A DNA stretch of 64,000 nucleotides from contig JASKMD010000026.1 in assembly GCA_030144725.1 (NCBI GenBank), positions 5,559,140-5,623,139 of the forward strand. Direction: 5' to 3'. The notes under the pieces were generated by a model, which ran no database searches, had not been told where the DNA came from, and saw only the letters and a list, made by a program, of their open reading frames with translations. Numbering within the stretch: the first letter of the stretch is position 1; each line of letters opens with the position of its first letter. The DNA is from Haematococcus lacustris. Taxonomy: Eukaryota; Chlorophyta; Chlorophyceae; Chlamydomonadales; Haematococcaceae. Position numbers and translations under genes: made by a program. Positions 20,598-31,681 of the stretch are shown here, in pieces.

Positions 20598-23500
20598 CTA
20601 CACTCTGGAGAGCTGCATTCGGTAGTCATACACCGCCACAGCCTTGCCACCCGTCTCGAAGTACAGCGCGTCCTGCGGCTGCAAGAAGGCTGCTACACGC
20701 ATCTGTGCTTCCACGCCTGCTGCTGTGTCGCACACGTCAACCCCACTAGCTGCCACGAACTTGGTGATGACCTGGTAATCACCCACAGAGCCCTGCCGAG
20801 CTGCCTGGCTGACTTGACGGTATAGCTCTGAGCAGGACCAGGAGCAAGGACTGTCGTTCAGGGGGTCGCTGCTGCGGTTGTTGATGAACACCTCGGCCTT
20901 CCGCATGTCAAAAGAGGCAGGGCCCTCGCTCCGCCGTGGGGTGGCCCACACAACCGCCTGCAGTGACGCAGCATGTCTGCCTGCCTGTTACGTCAGCCTG
21001 GATATACTAGGGTGGAGGGACCAGGGCAACCACAGCATTGCACACGCATGTCACCACATACCACAGCATTGAGCACAGGGCATGGAGCACAACCCACACC
21101 CACAACCCTACCCCACCCTGCCTCGACCTCGCTGCAGGCAAGACGCGCGCACAAGTGTGTAAGCGATGAGGTGACGCGAGGTGGTGTAACTATGCGTGGT
21201 TGTGGGGTGTCATGTTGTGCTGGACACTGCCCAGGGTGTTCTATGGCGTAATGTTGGTGAAGGGCTGCTCAACCGCTAAGGGACCAAGGCCATTCCAGGT
21301 GCCCTTTGGAGGTGCCCTTTGGAGGTGCCCTTAGGAAGTGCCCTTTGGAGGTGCGAGAGTGAGTGACATCGCCTCCTGGGTATAAGTAGGTATCAGCAGG
21401 TGTGAGCTGATATGAGCCTAGTGGCGCAATGCCTCCGAGGAAGCGACCCACATGCAAGTCTATGATGGGGCCAGCGCGGGGCAAGGAACAGGCATGCCTA
21501 CGACATAAACCCCAGCCCTACATGAGTGCAAGGCAAGAGCTCACTGCTTGCCTACCTGCTATGTTTGCCTGCATTCCTGCTTGCCTGCCTGCATGCATAC
21601 ATGTGCTTTGTTAGCGTGGCCAACTGCGGCGCCAGGAGCCTGCAGTTGCTTCTCTAGGCCAGCTTGCTGTAATCAGGCTGCTCCATGCACTGTAGGCAGA
21701 AGCGAGCGTTGGGCTGGTGCACCCATTCAGCCAGTCCTAGTTGCTACTGTGCTACAGGCTGCTGGGAGTTAAACTCATCACTCTTCGGATCACTCTCTGT
21801 GCCATGTGCATGGGAACATAACTCCACACAGACTCATAACATCATCCTGGGTGGTCCCTAGTGCGGGCATAATGGAGACTCTAGTGAAGGACCTAGTGAG
21901 GGACGAGGGGCTGCAGACCCATGCCTCCTGCTTGAAGTGTCACTTGGCAGCATGGCCGTTGGCATGCCACTGTTGTGGCACTCTGCCTTAACAGCCAGCT
22001 CGTTGCAACAGCCAGCCCACCCCTCGTAGCTTGCTGCACGCACCAGCCGTGTAGGGTTGACATCTGGTTCATACTCCACACTCTTCACGGCCTCGTAGCC
22101 AAGCAGAGCATCGGCTTGCTGCTGAACGTTGAAGGATCTAGGCACAGGAGGGCGGCACATGCCTTCGTCACAACCTACCACATGGGCCTTGCATTGCATG
22201 CTTGCGTGCTCCCATGCGCATCCATTCATGCACCCATGCAGGTGGCCATGTGCTTGCATGTGCGGCAGGGATATCCCTGGGGCTCTGGGTTCATGGCTGC
22301 TGCAGGCACACCTGTCAGCCACTACTCCCAAGGGCGTGCGCACGAATCGAATGTGCCAGAGGCAATTGACGTCTTGGGCAGCCCCTACATCAGCCATCGC
22401 CATGAGCATGGACCCCTTGGTCACGCCTGTGCAGCACAAAGCAGGTCAGGGTGCCTGAAGAGCACATGGGAAGCGAGGCCATGCACTAGCTATGCATTCC
22501 AGGTCTGGTGGCAGCTGGCGCTGATAACGAGTGGAAGGCCGTGGCGTGGAAGATCTTGTGCTTACACCGCTTCATCCATCAGCCGTGCAACTGCCTCACC
22601 AAAGGGGAAAAGGGCTATGCCTGGTGGTTGTGGCTTCAAGCCACCTACTGTGCTCCTACTGCTGATGATGGTGGCCGATGATGCCCTTTAAAGGTGCGAG
22701 AGTGATGTGGGCCCTACACTGGTATGAGCCGGTATGAGCCTAGTGGCGCAATGCCTCCGAAGAAGCGGAAGAGTACCGCGAAGCAGAAGCCGCGCCCGCC
22801 TAAAAGGTTCGTCATGGTGTGGTCCGCTGCAGCTTTGCTGTGAGCTCCGCGCTGTGTGAGCTCACATCGCTGCGTTTCTTGCCAGCGCAGGTCCTCGCAC
22901 GCCTCAAGGCAAACAACGAGAGGAGCGAAGGGCTGAATGGACGACGCGACGTCGCCAGGTGCGCACGGGGCCGCATACCGTCCCAGCCTTGATTCTTATC
23001 CCGGCCTTGTGTCTTGTCCACAATCAAGATCTCACTGTGTGCTAATACTGCTTCATTTCAAGTCATTCAAGTGCCGGGTGGCGCTGTGCCTCGAGGATGC
23101 AAGAAAATCAGACGCAAGTTGATGGCGCACCTCCAGGTCAGGGTGGAAATCCACTCCCAGCTGCGCATGATCGCGTCGTTGTTTGTTTAGTGTATCTCCC
23201 TCACACGCTTGGTTGAATACCCCACCCAGGGTTTTGCCTGCGCCCCCACACCTCCAGCCGTGCAGCCTCCCCGTGCACCTGATCCAGCACCCCTACCCCC
23301 ACTACCCTTGCGTGCCCCTGCCCAGCCAACAAGCATGGCCTCGGACTCAGCACCTGAGCCTGATCCTGAGCCAGAGCCAGAGCTTTAGCCAGCCCCAGTG
23401 CCACCCACACTCAGGCCACCCAGCGCCCGCCTTGCTGCCCGCCACCAGCCACCAGCAGGACCCATGGGGCCACCCATAGGGTCACCCACTGGGCCACCCA

Positions 23501-26500
23501 TGCCCCTTGACGGCAAAAATCTGGTGATGCTGGCGCAGCTGCAGGATTCCTGCATGTACTTTGCAGATTCAAACTTCCTGACACCCTACAACCAGCTGCA
23601 GCGCAACCTCGGGCACAAAAATGCGCATATCAACCACATCCTCAAGCCTGCCTTCATTGACCCCAGCAACCAGGAGCTGCTGGCCAAGCTGCAGCAGCTG
23701 GGCAGCACCAACCCGACAGGTGACCACAACACCATCAGTGCGCACTCCATGCAGTTAACGGTCAGCATGCAGCAGCACTACTCCAACCCAGGCAAGTGAT
23801 GGTGGCGCATAGACTCTGGACCTGACCTGGCCGTGACCTGACCTGACCTGACCTGATTGCCTTCATGCACATGCAGAGCGCTTTGTCAAGCTGTACGCCA
23901 AGGCAGCCAGGGCCATGCTGGGCTGGAGCGGGGAGGAGGCTTAGCTGTTCATCAAGCTGGCGTGTGGGTACGCCCTCAACGCTGACAGCCCCAGAGCTGC
24001 ACGCCAGTAACCTGAACGTGGAGCACCTGGATGCGCTGAAGGATGAGGCTGCCAAGCAGCGTCGGTTGCTGGGCCTGAGGAGCAGGGTTCATTGCAAGAC
24101 ACCATGCCCTTGCCCTGCCATGCGGTGCATGTGTGCCGGTGCCTGGAGCAGTGGCAGCAGCCCCCCACCCCACCCGTGCCCAGGCAGCCAAAGCGTGGCA
24201 AGCATGGGGCTGGGCCCCGGACCCTGACCTCCCTTCACTCTCACTCCCATGGCCAGGGTGGGCATCCATGGGAGTACGCTGCTTCCATAGGAGCACGCTG
24301 CTTCCCCACTGCATGCCTTCTGGTGCACCACCGCATGCCCGCCGCTGCACCACCCCTTGCGGCACCACCGCATGCCCGCCGCTGCACCACCCCTTGCGGC
24401 ACCACCGCATGCCCGCCGCTGCACCACCCCTTGCGGCACCACCGCATGCCCGCCGCTGCACCACCCCTTGCGGCACCACCGCATGCCCGCCGCTGCACCA
24501 CCCCTTGCGGCACCACCGCATGCCCGCCGCTGCACCACCCCTTGCGGCACCACCGCATGCCCGCCGCTGCACCACCCCTTGCGGCACCACCGCATGCCCG
24601 CTGCGGCACCACCCCTTGCGGCACCACCGCATGCCCGCCGCTGCACCACCCCTTGCGGCACCACCGCATGCCCGCCGCTGCACCACCCCTTGCGGCACCA
24701 CCGCATGCCCGCTGCGGCACCACCCCTTGCGGCACCACCGCATGCCCGCTGCGGCACCACTGCATGCCCCTAAGCCTCCCAGCACACCTAGTGGCACTGC
24801 AGATGGAGTCTTGCTGAACCCAGCCCTGACCTAGCGCCCCTGCGCTGCCCCTAATGCAGCCCGGCACCAGCCTCATGAGGCGCATCAAGTCCATGAGTGA
24901 GGACCACAGCAGCGTCATGGTGGATGTCTGCAGCGAGAGCAGCCGCTAGACATGTGCTTTTGCCACGACCCTGGTGAGGTGCAGCGCCACAGTTGTTTAG
25001 CAGTGAGGCAGGCAGAGCATAGTCATAACCAATAGCCAACAGCACATGCTCCAGCCATGCACGACTGGCTTGCCATGACGCAACCCCATGCCCTTTGCCC
25101 CACCATGGGGGTGTTGCATGGGATGTGCAAGCAGCTGGGGCTAACAAGGGAGACGGAAGACGCCTTCAGTGTCAGCCCGGAACCAGCATTGGGACAGGTG
25201 GTTCAGCACGAGGAAGCTGGCTAACCAGGGTGTTGAGTTCGACAGGACAGTGGAGACAGACGGTGTCAGCGTGTGTGTGTACATAACATACGCCCCCTCC
25301 CACCTCCTCCTACCCCACCCTCAGCGGCAGGCCCTTCCAGCGGCAACAGCAGCCTAGCAGCAGCCCCAGGTGCAGCAGCAGCAGCGCCCCATGCAGTGGG
25401 ACTCCCCCACATAGGCAGGGGCATAGCTGAGCAGCGTGAGTTTGTGTTCGATCCAGCCACCCAGATTTGGGTGGGCATCGACCCCGGCGTCACCCAGGCA
25501 GTCAGCGCAGCCTCAGGGGTGTGGGGCGAGCGGTCAGGCCAGCTGGTAGCTGACCAGGTGGCCCGGTGGAAGCTGACCAAGGTGAAGCATGCCAGCGGCC
25601 TGCACAACTCCCGCTGTGACACCGAGCGGTGGCTAACACCGATTAAGCCCCACCTCCAGCACCTGGCAGCAGCAAGCTCAGCCGGCACCTCCCTGGTGGC
25701 CAACCTGAAGCACATCACCGTCACCCTGGCCACCTGGGACGCGGTGTGGGAGATGTATCTAGACCCCAAGTGGGCACGGCAGCGGCTGAGGCTTTAAGGA
25801 GCCCAGGACAGGGCGCTGGAGCAGATCTTCAAGAAGGTGAAGGTGAGGGTGGTCTTTAGCGCAGCTGGCATTGACACCAGGGGAGGCTGGGGTGCGGATG
25901 CGGTGCTGCGGGCTTGCTGCATGGTGGTGTGCAGGCCCAGGGGCACAGACCAGCTGCGGGGCAGGGTGGTGCTTGTGGATGAGCACCGCACCACCCGGGT
26001 CAGCTCAGCAGTGAACGGCCAGCAGCCCTGTGAGGAGGAGCTGGCCCTAGAGCAGCCCACCAGGCCTGCAGACTGGAAGCCCTCAGCAGGGCAGGTGGAC
26101 CTCCGCCTGCTACGCCCAGCCAGGAGCCAGCAGCGTGACCTGCCAATGCGGGGCCTGATGTGGTGCCCGGTAGTGCCCCACTGCAAGCCCCCACAGGCCC
26201 CATGCAACAGCCAGGAGGCCACACAGCCTGCAGCCTCAGAGCCAGGGCCCAGCACTCCCCAGCCAGCCAAGCACGGCGAGCGCACCAAGGCTGAGCCAGA
26301 GGCAGCTAAGTCCACCCAGCCCACCAAGGCTGCCAAGGCAAAGCCAGGACCACAGCCAGGCAGGTGGCTGGACAAGGACTGCAATGCAGCACTGAACATG
26401 CAGCGCATGGGGAGAGCAGGTGGCGCCCTCTGGAGCTGTGCTGGTGGCCAGAGCAGGGGAAGCTGCCAGCCAAGGGCAAGGAGTACTCTGGCCTGGACTA

Positions 26501-28169
26501 CAAGCGGCTGCAAGACAAGCCACCCAAGGCCGAGGAGCAGCAGCAGTAGCCTGCTGTGGCACAGTAGTGTGTGCCCCCCTTTGTTCAGCTTACAATCAGT
26601 GCATGTTTTTCATGCCAACTCTTCATCATCGCCCTCAGGGTCAGGCAGTAGTGTAGGTGGTAGGCGAACATGCCCATGTGTTTGCCATGTGTATGCCATG
26701 TGCTTTTTGTAGTGGTCCACGCTTAGTGTTCCATGGCAATGAAGGCTCTAGGTTGAGGGCCATGGTGCTGATAACTTTACAGCCCAGAAACTCCCTGCCA
26801 ATGCCGGTGACATGAAGGGGAAGCAGGAGTAGGCGTTGGGGCCCAGCCTCCTGTGCCACCCAGCAGCCCAAAAGAGTAATTCATGTGAATCATGGATTCC
26901 TAGTGAGAGGACCTGCATTGCTGTGGGACATGGTGTGCTGGAAGCAAGGGGGAGCTGGGTCAGGGCGTGCCACAGAGCGTCTGCGTATGTGTGTATGTGT
27001 GCACTTCGTCCCCAAGCTGGACTGGCACCTGGGAAAGTTAGGGCACCAGACACTAGCAGCGTCGACCCAAGCTGCTGAGGGAGTGTCACAGACGGTCGAG
27101 TCAAGTTGTGATGGTGAGGTAGACCTGGCCTGACCTGACTCTGACTGGACCCTACACCCAGCCTGACTCTGACCCAACCTGGCCTGGGCAGTTCTTAGTC
27201 GCGCTGTCCTGGGGACTGTGAAGGTGTCAGGTGGGATATGGACCTAGGTGCGGCCTGCTGCACACAGGTTGCAGTAAAGGGATCCCTATACCTTTAAAAT
27301 CCAAATACCTCAATATCCTCTTGTTCAAATGTCTCAAAAGGGATGCAGGAGGAGTCCACAACAGGTGCCCTTTGGAGGTGCGAGAGTGATGTGCCGTGTC
27401 TCAAGCACCAGCACCACACGCCCGCCAATGAAATGGATTGACCATCATGGCTTGCTCCACACAAGCGGAGGCAAAACGAAGCTGGACTAACAGGCTTGCA
27501 GGTGGAGGTGTGCTGGGCCAGGGCAAGAGAGCAGACCCATGCCTCCTGCTTGAGGTGTCGCTTGGCAGCATGGCCATTGGCATGCCACTGTTGCAGCACA
27601 ACACAGCTGGTGGTGGCCCTTGAGACCCTTGTAGCCTAGCTTTGGCCTCTTTGGTTGTGACAAGTGGCAAGCTGACAAATACCTGGCACTGCCTTGGAAA
27701 TAAAACGTGAGCCCAGGGGAAAGCCAGCCCCCTGGAAGGAGGCACTGACAGCCCAGGTGCCCTCCAGCCAGGAGGGATAGTACAGCTGCCGGCCAGCGTC
27801 TGTGAATGCCCAACTGTTGCCAGGGTTGGAGATCAGCTGCTGCGATGGTGATGCTTGAAGCAGGCTGCCTGGACTGGGCGCTTGCAGGAAGGGCGGCAGT
27901 TGTGGAGCCAAGGTGGCTGCTGTCACTGGAAGAGCCGTCGAGATGCAGCCTGCATGGAAGGCAGAGGTAAATGGGGCTCGCAGACTGGGAGGGTCGAGAT
28001 GGTGGCGTCGAGCTGTGCGTGCTTGCTGTCTTACATTACATGGCAAATTTGCGCGCAAGCCCTCCCATTGCCCATTGCCCACCTCCGACCACTGCAAGGT
28101 GTGCGTAGCGACGATCGTAATGCGAGCAGCAGCGCGGGGACGACCGTGCGTGCTGCTGATGCAAGGCAT
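20598..28169 (-). CDS. DUF6816-like protein, probable plastid/thylakoid protein
   Basis: Recovered exons on the minus strand: 27683-28169 (or starting at the splice site 27949), 22312-22384, 22044-22137 and 20598-20957, the last with the stop. Phases agree between the first three. Readable signatures are 'YYPSWLEGTW', 'IRFVRTPLGVVADRSFN', 'VKSVEYEPD', then 'CSELYRQV', 'VAAFLQPQDALYFETG' and 'VAVYDYRM', which together match my memory of the DUF6816 family of algae, plants and cyanobacteria (function unknown). The arginine/alanine-rich beginning fits a transit peptide. At least one exon between 22044 and 20957 is not found. The 5.3-kb intron 27682-22385 contains a full-length Fanzor relic on the opposite strand, and another Fanzor-derived fragment lies in the next unresolved gap. 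Start codon uncertain. Confidence 0.6.
21290..21912 (+). mobile_element. Deleted Fanzor family-1 derivative (first exon plus terminal fragment)
   Basis: The left part repeats 'ggtgccctttggaggtgcgagagtgag' and 'tatgagcctagtggcgcaatgcctccg', the leader of copy A (22686-22760), and opens the same NLS-like start (MPPRKRPTCK at 21429). The right part ends in 'ctagtgagggacgaggggct', the family-1 right boundary. The body of the nuclease is missing. It lies in an intronic gap of the DUF6816-like gene. Confidence 0.55.
22751..26549 (+). pseudogene. Fanzor (eukaryotic TnpB-like RNA-guided nuclease), family 1, copy A
   Basis: Exon 1 (22751-22806) encodes MPPKKRKSTAKQK, with a classical PKKRK nuclear signal; exon 2 follows the acceptor near 22885 (PQGKQREERR). 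Later blocks: 'LTPYNQLQRNLGHKNAHIN' (about 23580-23640), 'ERFVKLYAKAARAML' (about 23877), 'VETDGVSVCVYI' (about 25250), RuvC-I 'GIDPGVTQ' (about 25478), RuvC-II 'VLVDEHRTTRVSS' (about 25970), zinc ribbon 'RGLMWCPVVP' (about 26150), RuvC-III 'DKDCNAALNMQR' (about 26375) and a glutamine-rich tail. TnpB/Fanzor enzymes cut DNA at sites chosen by a guide RNA from the element end. This copy is dead: TAG after 'SGEEA' (23942), TAA after 'RLRL' (25796), a 1-base loss near 26412 and a 37-bp tandem array in the middle. One intron after 'SNPG' has a GC donor. Confidence 0.82.
24331..24768 (+). repeat. 37-bp tandem array (about 12 units) within copy A
   Basis: Head-to-tail 37-bp units built around 'gcatgcccgccgctgcacc'. 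As 37 is not a multiple of three, each frame is cycled, so long open frames on both strands here are artefacts of the repeat. There are no unique spacers. Confidence 0.95.
26721..27290. other. Intron sequence of the DUF6816-like gene, no gene seen
   Basis: No coding signature recognised. The end of copy A's right end fades out near 26690. Weak repeats of 'cctgacct(g)' type occur at 27125-27185, similar to 23820-23860. Confidence 0.4.
27360..27600 (+). repeat. Family-1 leader fragment and an associated repeat
   Basis: 'aggtgccctttggaggtgcgagagtgatg' (27363-27391) is a third copy of the leader of copy A. Downstream, 27531-27595 ('gcagacccatgcctcctgcttga...') repeats 21912-21975, where it again abuts a Fanzor boundary, so both pieces probably moved together. 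Confidence 0.5.
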
Positions 28170-28242
28170 GAGAGCAGCGCACCGGCATAGACGACTGCCA
28201 CCCCACTAGCATCTATATCCGCCTGTAGTTTCGCAAGCGCCT

Positions 28243-29430
28243 GCACGTTCCCTGTATCCCTATCCTCCTGTGGACTCCCTACACTTGCACGTTCCCTGTA
28301 TCCCTATCCTCCTGTGGAGTCCCTACAGGAGTGAGTGACCGGTGTGTCCCTAACCCAGGTCCCTAACCCTAGGAGTCGCTAGAGTCCCACCCTTCCCTAT
28401 GCATGACTCTCTGCAGCCCACAAGAAGAGACACATTGTGAACTGAGGTTAAGTTACTGTTATATTCCCTCCCATTAACCTCGCAATATTCTCGGTGATGA
28501 GGCCACGACATTCGGACCGACGCTGAGCCTCTCCACTGCTTCCAGATTCCGGCTGTACCGGCCTTGCATTGGCAGCATTGGCAGCATTGGCAGCATTGGC
28601 AGCATTGGCAGCAGGGGCGTGCCCGTCAAGCAGATGCTCAGGGAGGCATGCAAGCAGTTCCCGGGGCGTGTGGTGCTGGTGGATAAGTTTCGCACCCGCC
28701 GGGTCAGCTCTGCCCGCACCAACGTGGTGGCAGGCCAGGCAGAGTCTTTCAGGTAAGAGACCTCAGGTGCATGTGCATTGAAGGAGTGGAGTCCTTACAT
28801 AGCTATAGAATGGCACTTCACACAGCTGTGAAATAGCCTCACACACCAACCCCTGACTGTGCTCAGCACCGTTTAGACTCAACATGGCTTGACTTAACAC
28901 TTGGTTTGGCAATTCTACAAATGTGCATTGACATATATGTCGCCTTGCAGGTGGCTGCGCCCGGTGCGCAGCATGGCGACGCGGTCTCGCATCCGGGGCC
29001 TGATGTGCTCAACAAGCAACGGCATCAGGTTCTACGATCGAGACGTGTCAGCCGCGCTCAACATCCGCCGCATTGCAGCCGGGCCGGGCCGCCCCCGCGA
29101 GCTCAGCAGCTGGCTGGGCCGCCCAGCTATGCCTAACCCAGGCAGACCAGGCCAGGAGTGGGTGTGCGTGCGCGACAGAGGCCTGCTGCGGAAGCGGCAG
29201 CGGCGGCACCAGCGGCAGCGATAGTGACATGTGCATCATGCCATGAGCCAAATAAAACAAACAATTCGATTGCCCCTTACAGAGGGGATGTGTGTGCGAT
29301 AGAGTGTGCATAGGGTAGGATAGGGCTCTATCGACTCCTAGGGTTAGGGACCTAGGTTAGGGACACACACCGGTCTCTGACTCCTGTGGAGAAGTGTAGG
29401 GGCTCCACAAGGATAGGGATACAGGACGGC
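28243..29430 (+). mobile_element. Fanzor family-3 element with long terminal inverted repeats
   Basis: 28287-28390 and 29310-29425 are inverted copies of about 110-130 bp (shared 'cctgtatccctatcc', 'gaccggtgtgt', 'ctaaccctaggagtcg'), with the outermost ~40 bp duplicated in tandem on the left side. Between them lies a spliced Fanzor reading frame. Fanzors carried by inverted-repeat DNA transposons are known. No transposase is present, so this is a non-autonomous or cargo-only copy. The target duplication could not be fixed. Confidence 0.7.
28560..29224 (+). pseudogene. Fanzor family 3, C-terminal half, RuvC-II glutamate replaced
   Basis: Exon up to 28752 and exon 28951-29224 join in phase (FR|WLRP). 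Visible: five IGS repeats, 'GVPVKQMLREACKQF', RuvC-II 'VVLVDKFRTRRVSS', zinc-ribbon region 'RGLMCSTSNG', RuvC-III 'FYDRDVSAALNIRRI' and a very basic C-terminus (LRKRQRRHQRQR). In the family the RuvC-II motif is normally DE(F/Y/H)RTS; here the codon is AAG (Lys), a single transition from GAG, so cutting should be lost while RNA/DNA binding might remain. RuvC-I and the N-terminus are absent. Either a truncated relic or a catalytically dead derivative; I favour relic. Confidence 0.75.
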
Positions 29431-30240
29431 CTGAGCCTCTCTGGTCAATCGTCGGGGTCGATGCAACTTGCTGTAGGCCACGCACTAGTCTAGCAACACC
29501 ATCGCTAACTTCTTCTTGGATTGTGCATTCATCAGACTTGGTGGCGATTCAAGTCCGTGCAGCAACCAACCAACTTACTGCCTTGTGGACATGTGGACCT
29601 TTGGACCGCCTTTACGTAGCAGGCACTTCAGGTCAGGCGTTCCCAACTACCTGAAAACCACCCCCCTGTGATAGGAAGCCCGTATCTTCGCAGCTACTTA
29701 GTCAAAAGTATATGTAAACAGTGCTGTAAACAGAGGAGACTCAAAGCTACGAGATGGCAGACGCAGCAAAAACTATCTCGCTCTCAGCGGTGCTCAGTGC
29801 CTGCCCAAAGATCGACATTTGAATTCATGCGATTTTGCCCCATGCGAGGCGCGCCGCACTAGCACGCTTCGCCACGCTGTTGTGAGTGGCACCTGCAACA
29901 CGCAGCAACAGTCGGAACATGTTTTGCTTTTGGCATGTGGACGCGACGACGGCAGTCGTGACGACTGGACACCACTAGCTTTTGGAGCTGCTGCAGGTGC
30001 TAGTGCATTACCGGCTGCTCTACTACGCTTAAACAATGTGCTAGGTGCAGTACGTGGTGTTGTCTCACCTTGCTTTGCTGCCCTCGACTTGTTAGGTGCA
30101 GGTGCCTCACGCTTACGTGACGAGCTTGCCGCTGCCAGCTGTTGGTGCTGTTGAGGGGGTGCACCAGCAGGCACAGCCAGCTCAGGGGTGGTGCTGAGGG
30201 GGCGCAGCTGCGGCAAGCTTCCCACGGATGTGGGTGCACA
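29431..30240. other. No recognised gene
   Basis: A 143-codon minus-strand frame (29794-30225) is rich in Ala, Ser, Arg and Pro with no known motif. It may be part of an unknown exon, but nothing supports it. The rest is unassigned. Confidence 0.3.
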
Positions 30241-30257
30241 CGTGGCTCTGTGCCCCA

Positions 30258-30652
30258 GCCATCAGCCATCAGCCCCAGCCATCAGCCATCAGCCCCAGCC
30301 ATCAGCCATCAGACATCAGCCATCAGCCATCAGCCATCAGCCATCAGCCATCAGCCATCAGCCATCAGCCATCAGCCATTAGCCATCAGCCATCAGCCAT
30401 CAGCCATCAGCCCCAGCCATCAGCCCCAGCCATCAGCCATCAGCCATCAGCCATCAGCCATCAGCCATCAGCCATCAGCCATCAGCCATCAGCCACCAGC
30501 CATCAGCCCCAGCCATCAGCCATCAGCCCCAGCCCGTGCCCCAGCCAGAGCCCCAGCTCCAGCCCGTGCCCCAGCCCCAGCCCCAGCCCCAGCCCCAGCC
30601 CCAGCCCGTGCCCCAGCCCCAGCCCCAGCCCCAGCCCCAGCCCCAGCCCCTT
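30258..30652 (+). repeat. 'cagccat' and 'cagccc' minisatellite
   Basis: About 35 units of a 7-bp cagccat motif with intermixed cagccc/cagcccc blocks, then a pure 'cagccc' stretch. Low complexity, all frames open on both strands. Confidence 0.95.
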
Positions 30653-31430
30653 CTTCATGGTTAGGGATTGAGAGGGGTGGGGTGAGTGGCTGAGCGGGGC
30701 TACGGGCTCGGCTCGGGGTGATGGGGGGTGAAGGATAAGGAGATGGGTGAAGGAGAGGGTAGGGGGGAGGAGGCGAGGAGAAGGAGAGGTAGGGGGGAGG
30801 CTGGGCTGCTGGGAGGAGGGGCTGCTGGGAGCTGGGCGGTGAAGACAAGGTTGGGAGATGGTGGGTCAAGCTGTGTTGGTGGTGGCCACGTGGCGTAGTG
30901 GTAAGCCAAGCTCGGTCGGCTCCTCGTGCACCTGTAGCCATCAGCATGTGTACCTTGTAAGGGGTCAATCTTTTCACATACAAACCCAATGATTGAGTTG
31001 CATAGTACCACGGACGCGTTAGTGAGTATGCTATAAAAAATCTATGTGAGGTCAGGCTGTTGTTCAATGGTCCAAAACATAAAGCGGATCATAGCTGGAG
31101 GGGGTGACTAGTCCCTACTGTGCCGCCCACCATTACAGCGATACAGCGCTGCCACACACAGTTTCGAGTTTCTTCACATCCTCGCCAAGCGGCCTGCACC
31201 ATCAGGAAGCTCGCGCTGCCATGTTTGCCGGACTTCGGTGGTGTGCGCTACCGACATGTCGTGCATCGCTAACGGATAGCCAAGGACGTAGCTTACCAGT
31301 GTAGCTAACCACGGTCTGTGATTGGGACACATCCGGGGTCACATGTGGCTGCCCGCATCGAATGACTCCGATGGCGATTCCAGTCTTACATTAAACGCGC
31401 ATTATCGCATTGCAGCAGACGCAGCAAACG
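30653..31430. other. CDPK downstream flank, no gene seen
   Basis: The G/A-rich segment 30660-30860 is purine biased on this strand. The remainder shows no coding signature. Confidence 0.35.
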
Positions 31431-31435
31431 TTACA
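31431..31435 (-). terminator. Candidate polyadenylation motif of CDPK
   Basis: TTACA on the plus strand is TGTAA in the transcript, about 250 bp after the CDPK stop. Green algal mRNAs commonly use UGUAA. A second copy lies at 31386-31390. Confidence 0.35.
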
Positions 31436-31681
31436 TCAAATGATGGAGTCGATGGGCTGCACTTGCATAAAGATTACCAACCCCATGTTGGGAACGCCTG
31501 TAGTACAGGAATAGTCCAACCTAAAACACACATAATAAACACACAACATCGGCCACGCCCACGGATGAAACGGTGGGAACCCAAGCCATGCAGCTGAGAG
31601 TTCCGCTGAGCCGAGCACGGCCGGGTTCAGCCACTTCACCGGGACGTGCCAACGCGACACCCGACGGAAAATGCGCCAACT

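Larger units (their letters stand above)
22680..26720 (+). mobile_element. Fanzor family-1 element, copy A (most complete copy)
   Basis: Runs from the leader 'aggtgcgagagtga' through the NLS exon, all three RuvC motifs and the start of the noncoding right end (26565-26720, matching other copies up to 'gtgtaggtggtaggc' and then diverging). It is inserted in an intron of the DUF6816-like gene in opposite orientation. Both outer boundaries are approximate. Confidence 0.8.

Noticed and set aside
20166..20825. Plus-strand glycine/tryptophan-rich frame
   Set aside because: Antisense of the family-2 Fanzor linker and RuvC-III, which match three other copies on the other strand.
21975..22691. 238-codon plus-strand frame
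   Set aside because: Overlaps two exons of the DUF6816-like gene on the other strand that show conserved motifs and matching phase.
24331..24768. CRISPR-like regular repeat of 37 bp
   Set aside because: Units are directly adjacent without spacers, and the genome is eukaryotic.
23976..24918. Six overlapping long frames of Cys/His/Ala/Gly-rich repeats
   Set aside because: All come from a 37-bp tandem array; the unit length cycles every frame and no domain is encoded.
29794..30225. 143-codon minus-strand frame as a gene
   Set aside because: Low-complexity Ala/Ser/Pro, no domain, no supporting splice partner; noted only as unassigned.
30142..30693. 183-codon SHQPSAI / PAPAPA protein
   Set aside because: Minisatellite translation; no start context or flanking exon.
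30883..30960. tRNA-like 'tggcgtagtggtaag'
   Set aside because: No B-box or pairing stems follow at the right distance.
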